64,000 nucleotides of DNA from Reichenbachiella sp. (GCF_033344935.1 NZ_JAWPMM010000001.1:3644001-3708000), one strand, 5' to 3'. Positions 26,418-35,375 are shown, counted from the first letter of the stretch. Notes: a model not told the origin generated them from the sequence alone. A program made the numbers and translations.

Positions 26418-27271
26418 ATAGACTTCTTAAGACTGAAGTACAGATTTTTAAGTACATAGCCTTCCAGATCATACCCTCTGGCAATCAGAAAATCCACAAT
26501 CCGATGATCTCTCGCATCATAAACATCGAATGTCTCATCTTCAATCACAATTACCTTTGGTTTAAAGGCATTAAAATCTAATGACTGAAGTACTTGAAAG
26601 TCATGTTCTTCCACATCTATTGAAAGAATGTCAATATGTTCAGGAGCACCAGCATCACGCAAAATTGAGGTCAATGTTTTGGAATGATGGGTTTCGGTTT
26701 GATAACCCAATCGCTGAATTTCTTGTTCAGCTAGATTCCCTTTTTCTGTTGTAGACAAACCATCATTTGATACTTTGTAAAATTCTCGTTCCTTTTCCTC
26801 ATTGGATACCAAGGCACAAATGGCGAGATCTTTTGGCCGGTATTTCCTATGCTTTTTAATAAGATCTTCATTAGCATCTATACAAAGGCCTCGCCAACCT
26901 TTTCGATAAAGGCCATATGTATTAGACAAAAAGACTGGATGATTACATCCCACATCTACATAATAACCTGGTCGATCGATGACAGGTTTATAAATACCTT
27001 CCAATATTCTATCTTCACCACTAAATCCAAAACTATATTTCAAACTTCGACCTAGCAGCAATCTTACAATCGAGGATATAAAAATGACAACGAGTCTATA
27101 AAGACTAAATATTGGAAACCTCCACGAAAAAAACTGCGTGAAAATCACCTTGCATTCTTGAATAAAAATACCCAAAAGGCTAAACCTGGCTCTTGAATAG
27201 CCATTGCCATATAGCTGGTGATGGAAGGCCCTTCGGAGGAAGGCTCTCATTCCATTCATAATTTTATACAT
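26414..27271 (-). CDS. FkbM family methyltransferase
   Basis: 285 residues. The C-terminal two thirds hold the FkbM domain: YYVDVGCNHPVFLSNTYGLY (SAM-binding motif I), GLCIDANEDLI, and IDILSIDVEEHDFQVLQSLD, ending in KVIVIEDE. FkbM proteins methylate hydroxyl groups, often of glycans or polyketides. The N-terminal 75 residues are hydrophobic and basic, with a probable membrane-associated helix (FSLYRLVVIFISSIVRLLLG). Its start overlaps the aldehyde dehydrogenase stop by 16 bases, so it is translated from the same transcript although no metabolic link is evident. Substrate unknown. Confidence 0.85.
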   Translation of the reverse strand: MYKIMNGMRAFLRRAFHHQLYGNGYSRARFSLLGIFIQECKVIFTQFFSWRFPIFSLYRLVVIFISSIVRLLLGRSLKYSFGFSGEDRILEGIYKPVIDRPGYYVDVGCNHPVFLSNTYGLYRKGWRGLCIDANEDLIKKHRKYRPKDLAICALVSNEEKEREFYKVSNDGLSTTEKGNLAEQEIQRLGYQTETHHSKTLTSILRDAGAPEHIDILSIDVEEHDFQVLQSLDFNAFKPKVIVIEDETFDVYDARDHRIVDFLIARGYDLEGYVLKNLYFSLKKSI

Positions 27272-28698
27272 ACATTTTGTGGCTCAGTGAAAAACCGAAG
27301 GGCTTCGAAGCCTCCTTCTCTTCCCACACCTGATTGCTTCATACCACCGAAAGGAGTTCGCAAATCCCTCAACAACCAACAGTTGACCCAAATGATACCA
27401 CTCTTGATCTGATGTGATACTCGATGGGCCCGTTTCAAATTCTGAGTCCAAACGGTAGCTGCCAAACCGTAGGGAGTTGAATTTGCCATCATCAAAACCT
27501 CTTCTTCGGAATCGAAAGGCATTATAGTAACTACGGGGCCGAAAATTTCTTCCTGATTCGTTCGGCAATCATGGCTTAATCCTTCGATGATAGTGGGAGC
27601 TATAAAATATCCGCCAGCACAATCTCCATCCAAAATCACCCGCTCGCCGCCTGCCAAAACCTTCCCACCTTCTTCTTCAGCCAATTTAATATACCCTAAT
27701 ACTTTGTTCATGTGGTCTTCTGAAACCACAGCTCCCATTCGTGTCTGATCGCTCAGGGGGTCTCCCACCTTCATTTTTTGTACCTTTTCTACAAAGGCAT
27801 TTTTGAACTTTTCATAAATAGGTCTTTCAACAAAAATTCGCGATCCACACAAACAAATTTGACCTTGATTAGCGAATGATGAACGAATTGTTGTTTTCAA
27901 CATGTCATCAAAATCACAATCAGCAAAAATGATATTGGGGTTTTTACCACCCAATTCAAGAGACAATTTTTTGAACATTGGCGCTGCGGTGGTGGCCAGT
28001 TTTTTCCCGGTTTCTGTTCCTCCTGTAAATGAGATCAAAGGCACATCCTTATGTTCCACTATGGCTTGACCGGCCTTATGGCCATAACCATGTACGATAT
28101 TCAAAACTCCTTTCGGCAAACCAGCCTGCATGCAAAGCTTCGAGAGTAAATATGCCGTCATGGGTGTCACTTCAGTCGGTTTGGCTACCACCGTGTTGCC
28201 AGCCGCCAAGGCGGGAGCAATCTTCCAACTAAATAAATACAAAGGCAGATTCCATGGAGAAATACAGCCTGCCACACCTACTGCAGATCGTTTGGTGTAG
28301 TTGATAGCCGTGCCTTCCATAAAATGAGACTCGGCAGCAAAATGCTGAATGCCACTGGCATAGAACCTGAAATTGGACGAGGCACGAGGTATATCTACAC
28401 TTTTTGCTAAACTCAAAGGCTTACCATTATCAATGGACTCTGCTTTAGCCAAAGCATCAAGGTTTTGATCTATCAAATCTGCAATCTTATTTAATAGATT
28501 TGCTCGAGTTTCGATTCCGCAAGTAGACCAGGAAGGAAAGGCTGCCTTTGCTGCTTTAACAGCTAGTTCGACATCTTCTGTATCGCTATCTGGAATTAAG
28601 GAATATACCTGCCCTTTGGATGGATTGATATTGTCAATGTAAGATTGGGAAACCGGAGCTACTAATTCTCCATTGATATAATTCTCAATTTTTTGCAT
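27256..28698 (-). CDS. Aldehyde dehydrogenase (2-hydroxymuconate/aminomuconate semialdehyde DH-like)
   Basis: 480 residues, the usual length for soluble ALDH. Catalytic residues are present: Glu248 in LSLELGGKNP and Cys282 in NQGQICLCGSR, with the NAD-binding TGGTETGKK loop and the C-terminal PFGGMKQSGVGREGG. The overall pattern (AGCISPWNLPLYLFSWKIAP) matches 2-hydroxymuconic and 2-aminomuconic semialdehyde dehydrogenases of aromatic or kynurenine breakdown. The adjacent SDR gene, 27 bases upstream, is often found in kynurenine clusters of Bacteroidota, but the other pathway genes are not in this window. The pathway assignment is therefore tentative. Confidence 0.85.
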   Translation of the reverse strand: MQKIENYINGELVAPVSQSYIDNINPSKGQVYSLIPDSDTEDVELAVKAAKAAFPSWSTCGIETRANLLNKIADLIDQNLDALAKAESIDNGKPLSLAKSVDIPRASSNFRFYASGIQHFAAESHFMEGTAINYTKRSAVGVAGCISPWNLPLYLFSWKIAPALAAGNTVVAKPTEVTPMTAYLLSKLCMQAGLPKGVLNIVHGYGHKAGQAIVEHKDVPLISFTGGTETGKKLATTAAPMFKKLSLELGGKNPNIIFADCDFDDMLKTTIRSSFANQGQICLCGSRIFVERPIYEKFKNAFVEKVQKMKVGDPLSDQTRMGAVVSEDHMNKVLGYIKLAEEEGGKVLAGGERVILDGDCAGGYFIAPTIIEGLSHDCRTNQEEIFGPVVTIMPFDSEEEVLMMANSTPYGLAATVWTQNLKRAHRVSHQIKSGIIWVNCWLLRDLRTPFGGMKQSGVGREGGFEALRFFTEPQNVCIKL

Positions 28699-28725
28699 GG
28701 GTTGTGTTTGGGTTAATGCTATGAT

Positions 28726-29514
28726 TTAGATACAGCCGGTTCTGCCGCCATCCACTGGTACACTCACACCATTGATGTAGCCTGCAGAAGGCGAAGCTAA
28801 AAATGCCGCAGCAGCAGCTGTTTCTTCAGCTTGACCAAATCTTCGAGCAGGTGTTTCCATCTTCATAGCTGCGATCACTTCCTCCTCTGTTTTTCCAGTC
28901 TTTTTAACTTTGGCCTGAACAATTCCTTCTAGTCGTACGGTATCAGTAAAGCCCGGCAATACATTATTGACCGTAATTCCAAACTGCCCCAACTCCAATG
29001 AAAGTGTTTTAGCCCAACTCGCTACAGCTCCTCGTACTGTATTGGATACGCCAAGACCAGGTATGGGTACATACACAGAAGTAGAAATAATATTGATAAT
29101 TCTTCCATATCCCTTCTCTTTCATTCCAGGCACTAGAGCTTGAACGAGCAAATGATTACATTCCAGATGAGCCGTCATGGTATCCATAAATTTAGCATAG
29201 GGCTCATCTATAATTTGTCCACCAGCAGGCCCTCCTGTGTTATTCACCAAAATTTCTGGAGAAGAGTTCTCTTTTAGATACTCAGCAATTTTACTTTTGA
29301 GCCCGATGGGATCACTAAAATCTGCTTGAATGTATTGATGGACTTGCTTATGTTCTATCGGTAATCCTTCTTTTACTTCTTGGAGTTTAGACTTGTTTCG
29401 AGCAATCAGGGTCACGCTAGCACCCATTAGGGCTAATTCTTCAGCAATAGCCTTTCCAATTCCTTGCGTACTACCACAAACGATAGCCGACTTTCCTTCT
29501 AAATTTAGATTCAT
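28726..29514 (-). CDS. SDR family oxidoreductase, atypical active site
   Basis: 262 residues. The N-terminus carries the TGxxxGxG-like loop in the form CGSTQGIGKAIAEE (Gly14, Gly18, Gly20), then NNTGGPAGG and a C-terminal PVDGG. At the catalytic position Ser144-Thr-Ser is present, but where Tyr-x-x-x-Lys is expected the sequence is GVSNTVRGAV, placing Ser157 and Arg161. This matches the known BKR-like SDR subgroup that lacks the standard tetrad. It is the first gene of the SDR-ALDH-FkbM transcription unit. Classical dehydrogenase activity is uncertain. Confidence 0.82.
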   Translation of the reverse strand: MNLNLEGKSAIVCGSTQGIGKAIAEELALMGASVTLIARNKSKLQEVKEGLPIEHKQVHQYIQADFSDPIGLKSKIAEYLKENSSPEILVNNTGGPAGGQIIDEPYAKFMDTMTAHLECNHLLVQALVPGMKEKGYGRIINIISTSVYVPIPGLGVSNTVRGAVASWAKTLSLELGQFGITVNNVLPGFTDTVRLEGIVQAKVKKTGKTEEEVIAAMKMETPARRFGQAEETAAAAAFLASPSAGYINGVSVPVDGGRTGCI

Positions 29515-29557
29515 TTTAAGGGGTCATTTAAAAACAGTAAATATAGCCATTATGGTT

Positions 29558-29585
29558 TTTGGCTTGAGAATAAAATATATTTTTG
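29558..29585 (+). promoter_or_regulatory. Candidate Bacteroidota-type promoter
   Basis: TTTG at 29558-29561, a 16-base spacer and TATTTTTG at 29578-29585 fit the -33 TTTG and -7 TAnnTTTG consensus of Bacteroidota housekeeping promoters. The predicted transcript would start near 29592, just before the ATG at 29600. Weak, single-site evidence. Confidence 0.4.
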
Positions 29586-29599
29586 TCCTCAAGAATTAG

Positions 29600-30016
29600 A
29601 TGAGAGCACCGATCAAAATATCAATTATTCATGCCATAGTGGGACTCCTCACTTTTGTGGTTTTCCTACAAACGGGCTGGTATATGAAAACCAATGAAAT
29701 TGGAAATCTATCTGATACACAACGCATGATTTACCGGGCTGGACACATCTATTTCTTATTCAGTGGCTTACTCAATCTTTCTATCGGTGTCCAACTTCAA
29801 TTTGCCATAGAACCTTGGAAAAAGACAGTACAATATGTCGGCTCTGTTTTGCTATTAATATCTCCGGCAATTTTCTTGTATGGGTTTTATCAGGAAGCCA
29901 ATCTGGGACATATTGATCGATCAATAACAAGAATAGGTGTTTTCCTTTCTCTGGCAGGCACAGGACTTCACACGCTCATTTTTTTAGTTGGTTTGATAAA
30001 TAAAGCTGAGAATTAG
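29600..30016 (+). CDS. Four-helix membrane protein of unknown function
   Basis: 138 residues with four hydrophobic stretches (about residues 8-26, 47-67, 78-96 and 111-131). Conserved-looking charged residues occur in the first loop (NEIGNLSDTQRMIYRAGHIYF). No family is recognised with confidence. It is divergent from the SDR gene, has its own candidate promoter and is followed by a 74-base gap before the next gene on the same strand. Confidence 0.65.
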   Translation: MRAPIKISIIHAIVGLLTFVVFLQTGWYMKTNEIGNLSDTQRMIYRAGHIYFLFSGLLNLSIGVQLQFAIEPWKKTVQYVGSVLLLISPAIFLYGFYQEANLGHIDRSITRIGVFLSLAGTGLHTLIFLVGLINKAEN

Positions 30017-30078
30017 AACCGGTTATACCTTTAAACTACCAATCATTACAACTTTTTAATTTTTAAGGCTCAGTGTTT

Positions 30079-30086
30079 TACTTTTG
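30079..30086 (+). promoter_or_regulatory. Candidate -7 box immediately before the NTF2-like gene
   Basis: TACTTTTG fits TAnnTTTG and ends four bases before the ATG at 30091. No clear -33 TTTG is found at the right spacing. If used, the transcript would be leaderless or nearly so. Confidence 0.3.
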
Positions 30087-30090
30087 CCAA

Positions 30091-30603
30091 ATGAGTAAGC
30101 AGCACTTTCTTTTTTTAATTGTCATTTTCTGGAGTTCCTTGTCTCTGGCTCAGGAGAAATATGAGAGCGATGTAGTGAGCGAAGACGCCATCATCAAAGC
30201 CTTATATGAGACTATATCGGGACCCAAAGGTGAAAGAAGAGATTGGGATCGATTAAAATTTCTCTTGACTCCAGATGCGAGACTTATTCCTACTCGTCCT
30301 GCTACAGAGCACAAGCGCGTTCCGTGCTATTTGACTTTGGATCAATTTATAGAGCAAGGTGATCAATGGTTAATTGATAATGGTTTTTTTGAAACTGAAA
30401 TTGCAAGAACTTCCGAGACCTATGGACTCATCACCCATGCATGGAGCACTTACGAATCGAAATGGACACCTGATGGGAAACCTTTTGCCAGAGGTATCAA
30501 TAGCATTCAGCTGATGAATGATGGAGAGCGATGGTGGATCGTGAATATGTACTGGGCGGCAGAAACAGAAAACAATCCGCTTCCAAAGAAATATTTGAAG
30601 TAA
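30091..30603 (+). CDS. Secreted NTF2-like (SnoaL-like) protein
   Basis: 170 residues from the ATG at 30091, which directly starts the signal peptide (KQHFLFLIVIFWSSLSLAQ). The frame is open from 30073. The mature part begins with an alpha helix containing EDAIIKALYETISG, then RDWDRLKFLLTPDARLIP and ends in a strand-rich half with SIQLMNDGERWWIVNMYW, the cone-shaped NTF2-like fold seen in many secreted proteins of unknown role. Aromatic and His residues that could line the pocket are present. No operon partner is evident. Confidence 0.7.
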   Translation: MSKQHFLFLIVIFWSSLSLAQEKYESDVVSEDAIIKALYETISGPKGERRDWDRLKFLLTPDARLIPTRPATEHKRVPCYLTLDQFIEQGDQWLIDNGFFETEIARTSETYGLITHAWSTYESKWTPDGKPFARGINSIQLMNDGERWWIVNMYWAAETENNPLPKKYLK

Positions 30604-30604
30604 A

Positions 30605-31384
30605 TCAATCCATCACCAGATGAGTGTTGGCCAACACCTCAGAAGGTGGAAAACCAAAAGACTCCTTGAAAGTTTTGCTGTAATGGGAACTGTCAGAAAA
30701 CCCAGATTGATGCGCCAGTTCAGTCAGCGTTTTGGTGGATTTTATTTGATCAAATGAAGCCAAAAGTCTTTTCCACAATTGCATTCTGCTAAAGGAAACT
30801 CCCGTTTGCTCCTTAAACAAATGCTGAAATCGACTTTCCGATAGACACATTTCTTCCGAAATCTCTTTAAGAGAAATCACTTCTCTGGTATGTCTATCTA
30901 AGTACTGCAAAGAAGCCAAGACTCTCTTATCAATCTGATGTTTCGCCGCAAGGCATCTACTATTGAATTCAGCCATGGAATTGATGCAGGCACTCAAAAA
31001 GGTTTTTTCATTAATTTCTTTTTTGAACAAATCCTGAACGAACATTCGCAAATAGCCAATCCATTCTTCTTCAAACTCTGCTATGGGCTCCGAAGTCATG
31101 TGCTTAGCTAGAAAGTGGCCCAAGGTACTTGCCGGATTCAATAAGATAATTAAAACCGTTTGACCTTTGCTGTCTAACCTATGAGATACTTGAGGATGTA
31201 TAACGAGTGACTTGGATTGTACAGTTCCATCTTCAGTCTCGATTTCAAATGGCTCATCAATACCAATCGTCAACTGAAGTGCATAGTGCTGATGGAAGGC
31301 ATTTTCCTCCACTTTTCCTAAAAATATACCTGTATCGCCCGCTTTGTATAAGAGATTTTCTTCTTCAATCAGTTCCAAAATCAA
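30605..31384 (-). CDS. AraC family transcriptional regulator
   Basis: 259 residues, TTG start that overlaps the TGA of the GNAT gene (TTGA), so translational coupling is likely. The C-terminal 100 residues hold the double helix-turn-helix (VISLKEISEEMCLSESRFQH and TLTELAHQSGFSDSSHYSK) and the signature FKESFGFPPSEVL. The N-terminal half is a cupin-like sensor with HQHYALQLTIG. It converges on the NTF2-like gene with a gap of one base. Target genes and ligand are unknown; co-transcription with GNAT suggests a shared response. Confidence 0.83.
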   Translation of the reverse strand: MILELIEEENLLYKAGDTGIFLGKVEENAFHQHYALQLTIGIDEPFEIETEDGTVQSKSLVIHPQVSHRLDSKGQTVLIILLNPASTLGHFLAKHMTSEPIAEFEEEWIGYLRMFVQDLFKKEINEKTFLSACINSMAEFNSRCLAAKHQIDKRVLASLQYLDRHTREVISLKEISEEMCLSESRFQHLFKEQTGVSFSRMQLWKRLLASFDQIKSTKTLTELAHQSGFSDSSHYSKTFKESFGFPPSEVLANTHLVMD

Positions 31385-31977
31385 TTCAGTTTAAATTCGA
31401 CAGCCTCGAATTTATCCACTTTTTTGAATTCTTCAACAAACATCACCCAAACTTGAAATTTTAATCTTTCGCCATGCTCATCTTTGGGCAGCTCCCTGTA
31501 GGTGTATTCATGGGTAAAGTTGAGTTTTTCAGGAATTCGTTGACTGGCTTTATTTCGTGTGTCAATGTAGAGCAATACCTTCTCTATATTCATTTGCTCA
31601 AATGACAACTTGGTAAGCGCATAGCTCACTTCAGTGGCGTATCCCTTCCCCGCCTTAAGATGATCTATCCAATATCCAATTTCAGTTGTGCCTTTGCCTC
31701 TACGGCCAAAAAGATTGCTACTCCCCACAAAATCGCCTGTTGCTTTCTCAAACACCCCATAGCTGTATTCACGATTGGAGTAAAAATCTCCGATCCAGCT
31801 GCGGATTCGGTCTCGCTTCTCTTCCACAGTCTCAGGTTCATTCTTTGCCCATGGAATCCAAGGCATCATAATTTTCAGGTTGTCATCTAATCTTGATTTT
31901 AACAATTCAGCATCCTGCGGCTGAAAGATTCTAAGTATCAAGTGAGGGGTTTCTATTTGGGTTACATTGTTTTTCAT
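31381..31977 (-). CDS. GNAT family N-acetyltransferase (RimJ/RimL-like)
   Basis: 198 residues. The N-terminus reads IETPHLILRIFQPQDAELL, the RimJ/RimL start pattern, followed by FVGSSNLFGRRGKGTTEIGY and YWIDHLKAGKGYATEVSYAL, which holds the acetyl-CoA binding Q/R-x-x-G-x-G/A region in the form KAGKGYA. It should acetylate an N-terminal or small-molecule amine. It lies upstream of and overlaps the AraC gene. Substrate unknown. Confidence 0.83.
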   Translation of the reverse strand: MKNNVTQIETPHLILRIFQPQDAELLKSRLDDNLKIMMPWIPWAKNEPETVEEKRDRIRSWIGDFYSNREYSYGVFEKATGDFVGSSNLFGRRGKGTTEIGYWIDHLKAGKGYATEVSYALTKLSFEQMNIEKVLLYIDTRNKASQRIPEKLNFTHEYTYRELPKDEHGERLKFQVWVMFVEEFKKVDKFEAVEFKLN

Positions 31978-32159
31978 TGTTCAACTCTTAAGAAGGCAAA
32001 TCAATGAAATTATTCTGTTCATTACCATACCTCCACCAAATTGTTGCAGAATCAGTCACTTTATCTTCATAAGATGTTCATTATTTCGTAACACAGATCG
32101 TTTTACCGCCACTCAGTTTTCATCGTTATTTGGGTTGAAATTAACTTACTCATTCAGCT

Positions 32160-32636
32160 ATGGAAAGGAAAAAGAAAAGTCCTCATGTGACGACTTTGCT
32201 CTTCAAAAAACAAATCTCTCAACATGCTAAACTTAAAATATACCCTTCAAAAATCACTCCCTACGTCCTCATTGACCCAACGCAGGAGGTTTGCCTGATT
32301 AAAGGCAAATCAAGTCCTGAAGACACTGTAAAATTCTATAACCTAATCTTTCATGGTCTGAAAAATTATATACTCACAGGTAAAAACAAACTGGCCGTTC
32401 ATATCAGTCTCGCTTACTTCAATAGTAGTACGGCCAAATGCTTATTTGATCTGATGAAGGTTCTTAGACAGTTGCAATCCTATGGACTGACGGTAACCAT
32501 ATCCTGGTATCATGATGAAGACGATGAAGACATGCTAGAGGCCGGGGAGGATTATCAATCCATCTCCAAAATACCGTTCAATTTTGTTGAACTTCAGGCG
32601 ATTACGCCAAGCTTACTAAATAATCTCCATGATTAA
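32160..32636 (+). CDS. SiaC family regulatory phosphoprotein (DUF1987)
   Basis: 158 residues. The core fits SiaC: EVCLIKGKSSPEDTVKFYN, LAYFNSSTAKCLFDLMKVL and SWYHDEDDEDMLEAGEDYQS. In Pseudomonas aeruginosa SiaC a threonine in the equivalent YFNTSS segment is phosphorylated by the kinase SiaB and dephosphorylated by SiaA, and the unmodified form activates a diguanylate cyclase. Here that position appears as Ser89. No SiaA, SiaB or cyclase gene is nearby, so it is an orphan copy. The N-terminus is longer and more basic than usual. Confidence 0.75.
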   Translation: MERKKKSPHVTTLLFKKQISQHAKLKIYPSKITPYVLIDPTQEVCLIKGKSSPEDTVKFYNLIFHGLKNYILTGKNKLAVHISLAYFNSSTAKCLFDLMKVLRQLQSYGLTVTISWYHDEDDEDMLEAGEDYQSISKIPFNFVELQAITPSLLNNLHD

Positions 32637-32722
32637 TATTGTTGAATTTAAATATTATTCAAAAGTTCTAAAGAGATAAAAAACAATACATAAATTGCCA
32701 CGCAAAACATAAATAAATTCTC

Positions 32723-34309
32723 ATGAGCAAATTAAAATTCATCATCGGTTCACTGATGATTTCCAGCCTCTTCGTCGGCTGTACAGAAGACGAAAAAGTA
32801 GATATCACTGGTATCAGTTTCAATGGCGATACCATTATCGCAATAGAAGGCGTTTCTTACGACGTATCAGAAGAATTAAACATCTCTGGTGGAGATGCCG
32901 ATCAAGCCAATATCGTATTTTCTTCGGGTGATGCCAATGTAGTAAGTGTGGATGGTACTACACTGACAGCAGAAGCTGTTGGAACCACAACCTTAACTGC
33001 AACTGAAACCAACACCGATTTAACAGCTACAGTAAATGTAGAAGTAATCGCAAAAGTCGTTGCGGTCACTGGTATTACATTAGACAAGGAAACAGAGGAT
33101 CTCAAGGTTGGAGAAACCCTACAACTTGCAGCCACTATAGCTCCAGCTGATGCTACTGAGCAGGGAGTAACTTGGACTGTTGCCTTCCCTTCAGAATCTA
33201 AAACAAAAGAAGACGTTCCAACGGATATCGCCACTGTTAGTGATGCCGGTTTGGTAACTGCCATAGCGGCAGGTGACGTAGTAGTAACTGCTACATCAAA
33301 AGATGGCGGTTTTGCTGCTAGCGCTACCCTTTCGATTACTAATGTAGATATTACCAGCCTTGAAATTGTCCTAGCAGATGAAGCCACCTACGCAATAGCC
33401 GAAGGAAATGATGGTTTCACTCCTGTTTTGTCTATCGAACCAGCTAATGCTACGATTAAAACAGTCACCTGGTCTTTGGAATATACACCAGTACTGGCTA
33501 GAACTAGCGGAGAAGTAACGGCAGATTACTATGCTACTGTAGATACTGAAACTGGAGTTGTGACAGGCAAAAACGAATGTACCGACTGTGGTTTGGAGTT
33601 GGTTGCAACAGCCACTGAAGGAGGAAAACAAGCTAAAGTTCGATTGGATATTGATTACATAGAAGTAACCGGCCTTCAATTAGAGCAAGCCAGCTATTTC
33701 ACAATTACAGCAGGTGAAACAGAGCAAATGGTTTTTACAGTCGTCCCTAAAAATGCTAATGATCAAAATCCAAATGTTTCTTGGTCACTTGAGACTCAAG
33801 ATAGTGGAGAGTGTGTGGAAGTGAGGACACAGATTGCAGTTGCACCAGATTATTCAGATTATGCTACAGTTGATGAAAATGGCTTAATTACAGCTGTTAA
33901 AAATTACTCAAACCCATGTAGCAATCTGGCTATTGTTGCTCAAATTGAAGGCGTGGAAGGTACTACCTCTGCTCAGTTTGATGTAGAAAATGTGGTAGCG
34001 ACAAGTGTCACTATAGATCAAGGAGACAATGCGATTGATGTAGGATTAGGTGAGACCTATTCACTATCTGCAACTGTACTTCCAGAAAACACAACCAACC
34101 CTGCAATCAGTTGGTATAATTTTGACCCTAGGGCTGCCCGGATTACCAATGTAGCTTTGGCATGTAGTCAAACAACAGTAGATCAAGAAACCGGTGTCGT
34201 AACTGCTTCTGGTTGTGAAGGAAGCAGAACAATATATGCCTATAATTCAGACTCAGGAAAAATAGATAGCATCGTTATAAATGCAGTTTGTAACGATCTA
34301 TGTGACTAA
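32723..34309 (+). CDS. Ig-like (BIG2) domain lipoprotein
   Basis: 528 residues with a lipoprotein signal (LFVGC). Five or so Ig-like repeats are visible, each with a VTGITLD/VTGLQLE-like opening strand, a WTV/WSLE strand and a closing ATVDxxGLVTA segment, the hallmarks of bacterial BIG2 domains. Pairs of cysteines (CTDC, CVEV...CSN, CSQ...CEG) may form disulfides in the last repeats. Composition is Thr/Ala/Val-rich. It is probably a surface or periplasmic binding protein. A perfect bidirectional terminator follows. Confidence 0.8.
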   Translation: MSKLKFIIGSLMISSLFVGCTEDEKVDITGISFNGDTIIAIEGVSYDVSEELNISGGDADQANIVFSSGDANVVSVDGTTLTAEAVGTTTLTATETNTDLTATVNVEVIAKVVAVTGITLDKETEDLKVGETLQLAATIAPADATEQGVTWTVAFPSESKTKEDVPTDIATVSDAGLVTAIAAGDVVVTATSKDGGFAASATLSITNVDITSLEIVLADEATYAIAEGNDGFTPVLSIEPANATIKTVTWSLEYTPVLARTSGEVTADYYATVDTETGVVTGKNECTDCGLELVATATEGGKQAKVRLDIDYIEVTGLQLEQASYFTITAGETEQMVFTVVPKNANDQNPNVSWSLETQDSGECVEVRTQIAVAPDYSDYATVDENGLITAVKNYSNPCSNLAIVAQIEGVEGTTSAQFDVENVVATSVTIDQGDNAIDVGLGETYSLSATVLPENTTNPAISWYNFDPRAARITNVALACSQTTVDQETGVVTASGCEGSRTIYAYNSDSGKIDSIVINAVCNDLCD

Positions 34310-34328
34310 GAAGTCACTTTAAAAAAAC

Positions 34329-34360
34329 AAAAAAGACCAGATTTACATCTGGTCTTTTTT
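34329..34360. terminator. Bidirectional rho-independent terminator
   Basis: AAAAAAGACCAGAT (34329-34342) pairs perfectly with ATCTGGTCTTTTTT (34347-34360) around a TTAC loop. The A-run and T-run on the two flanks allow termination of both the Ig-like lipoprotein transcript (plus) and the WYL regulator transcript (minus), whose stop codon is at 34360. Confidence 0.9.
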
Positions 34361-35325
34361 TATGGCATCAATTGGGCCTGATAGTGTTTTTCTAATTGAG
34401 CGATCAACTCCTGCATCTGTTGTTCCATCTTTTCTGAGTTAAGAATTCGGGCAGAATCGGTAAACATCAGTAGCCACCGAGCAAAATACTCACACTCGCC
34501 TACCATAAAGGTCATTTCTATTCCTTCGACCGTTTTGTTCTCATCGATAAAACCATAATAGTAGCGCTGATCTCCGATGATACGCGCCACTTTTTTATCA
34601 AAAAGCACCTTCACCTCACTTACATCCTGTGGCATTTGTCTCACAAAAATATGATCCTTAAAATCGTCTCTAAGCGAAGGGTCAAAATGCTGATCCAGCA
34701 CATGTAGCTTACTGATTCTATCCGTTCTGAAGTCGCGAACTCCATTCCTCATTCTACAGTAAGCGATCAAGTGCCAGTGATTGGCATAATGGCAAATGCC
34801 AAGTGGCTCCACCTCCCTGGACGAATAAGTGTCGCTGTAATTGGCATAATATTCAAAAGACAAAACCTGATGATTGATCAATGCATTCTTAATATCATTC
34901 AAGAAGAGATCTGGGAAAGCCTGTTCTACCGGAATGGTTGGAGATACGACCTCAATATACTTTTCCAACTCCTGGACATAATCCTTTTGAGTATTCTTGA
35001 GTACAGCCCTGACTTTGGTAAGCGCTTGTTCGAACTGATCTACCAGAGACCTATCACCTTGCCTTTCCAACAATTTGCCCGCCAAAAGAATAGCCCCTGC
35101 TTCCTCTTTGGTAAACATAACAGGAGGAATGTAATACCCCTCCACGATAAAGTATCCTTTATCCTTTTCGAATCCGATGGGCACTCCTGCTTCGCCCAGT
35201 GCTTTGATATCACGAAATACCGTCCTTTCACTAATGTCAAAATGATCTGAGATATCATCTATCGTTACATGTCGTTTGCTCTGCAATTTGAGCATAATGG
35301 CGGTGAGACGATCGATTCTGTTCAT
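34360..35325 (-). CDS. WYL domain transcriptional regulator (YafY-like)
   Basis: 321 residues. The N-terminal 60 residues are a winged helix of the HTH_11/DeoR type (RHVTIDDISDHFDISERTVFRDIKALGEAGVPI in outline: landmarks TIDDISDHF, ERTVFRDIK and GYFIVEGY). The centre is the WYL domain, with LSFEYYANYSDTYSSREVEP and HWHLIAYCRMRNGVRDFR, and a C-terminal WCX extension follows. Such proteins regulate in response to nucleotides, DNA damage or unknown ligands, and some repress defence genes. It appears to be a single-gene unit ending in the shared terminator. Confidence 0.87.
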   Translation of the reverse strand: MNRIDRLTAIMLKLQSKRHVTIDDISDHFDISERTVFRDIKALGEAGVPIGFEKDKGYFIVEGYYIPPVMFTKEEAGAILLAGKLLERQGDRSLVDQFEQALTKVRAVLKNTQKDYVQELEKYIEVVSPTIPVEQAFPDLFLNDIKNALINHQVLSFEYYANYSDTYSSREVEPLGICHYANHWHLIAYCRMRNGVRDFRTDRISKLHVLDQHFDPSLRDDFKDHIFVRQMPQDVSEVKVLFDKKVARIIGDQRYYYGFIDENKTVEGIEMTFMVGECEYFARWLLMFTDSARILNSEKMEQQMQELIAQLEKHYQAQLMP

Positions 35326-35375
35326 AACCTAAATGTACTTACTTAAGCCATTTTTAGTTTCAAAAAATAAAAAAA

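Noticed and set aside
32902-33387. 161-codon minus-strand open frame opposite the Ig-like lipoprotein.
   Set aside because: It is a Ser/Thr/Val-rich shadow of a repetitive Thr/Ala/Val coding sequence; no independent signal supports it.
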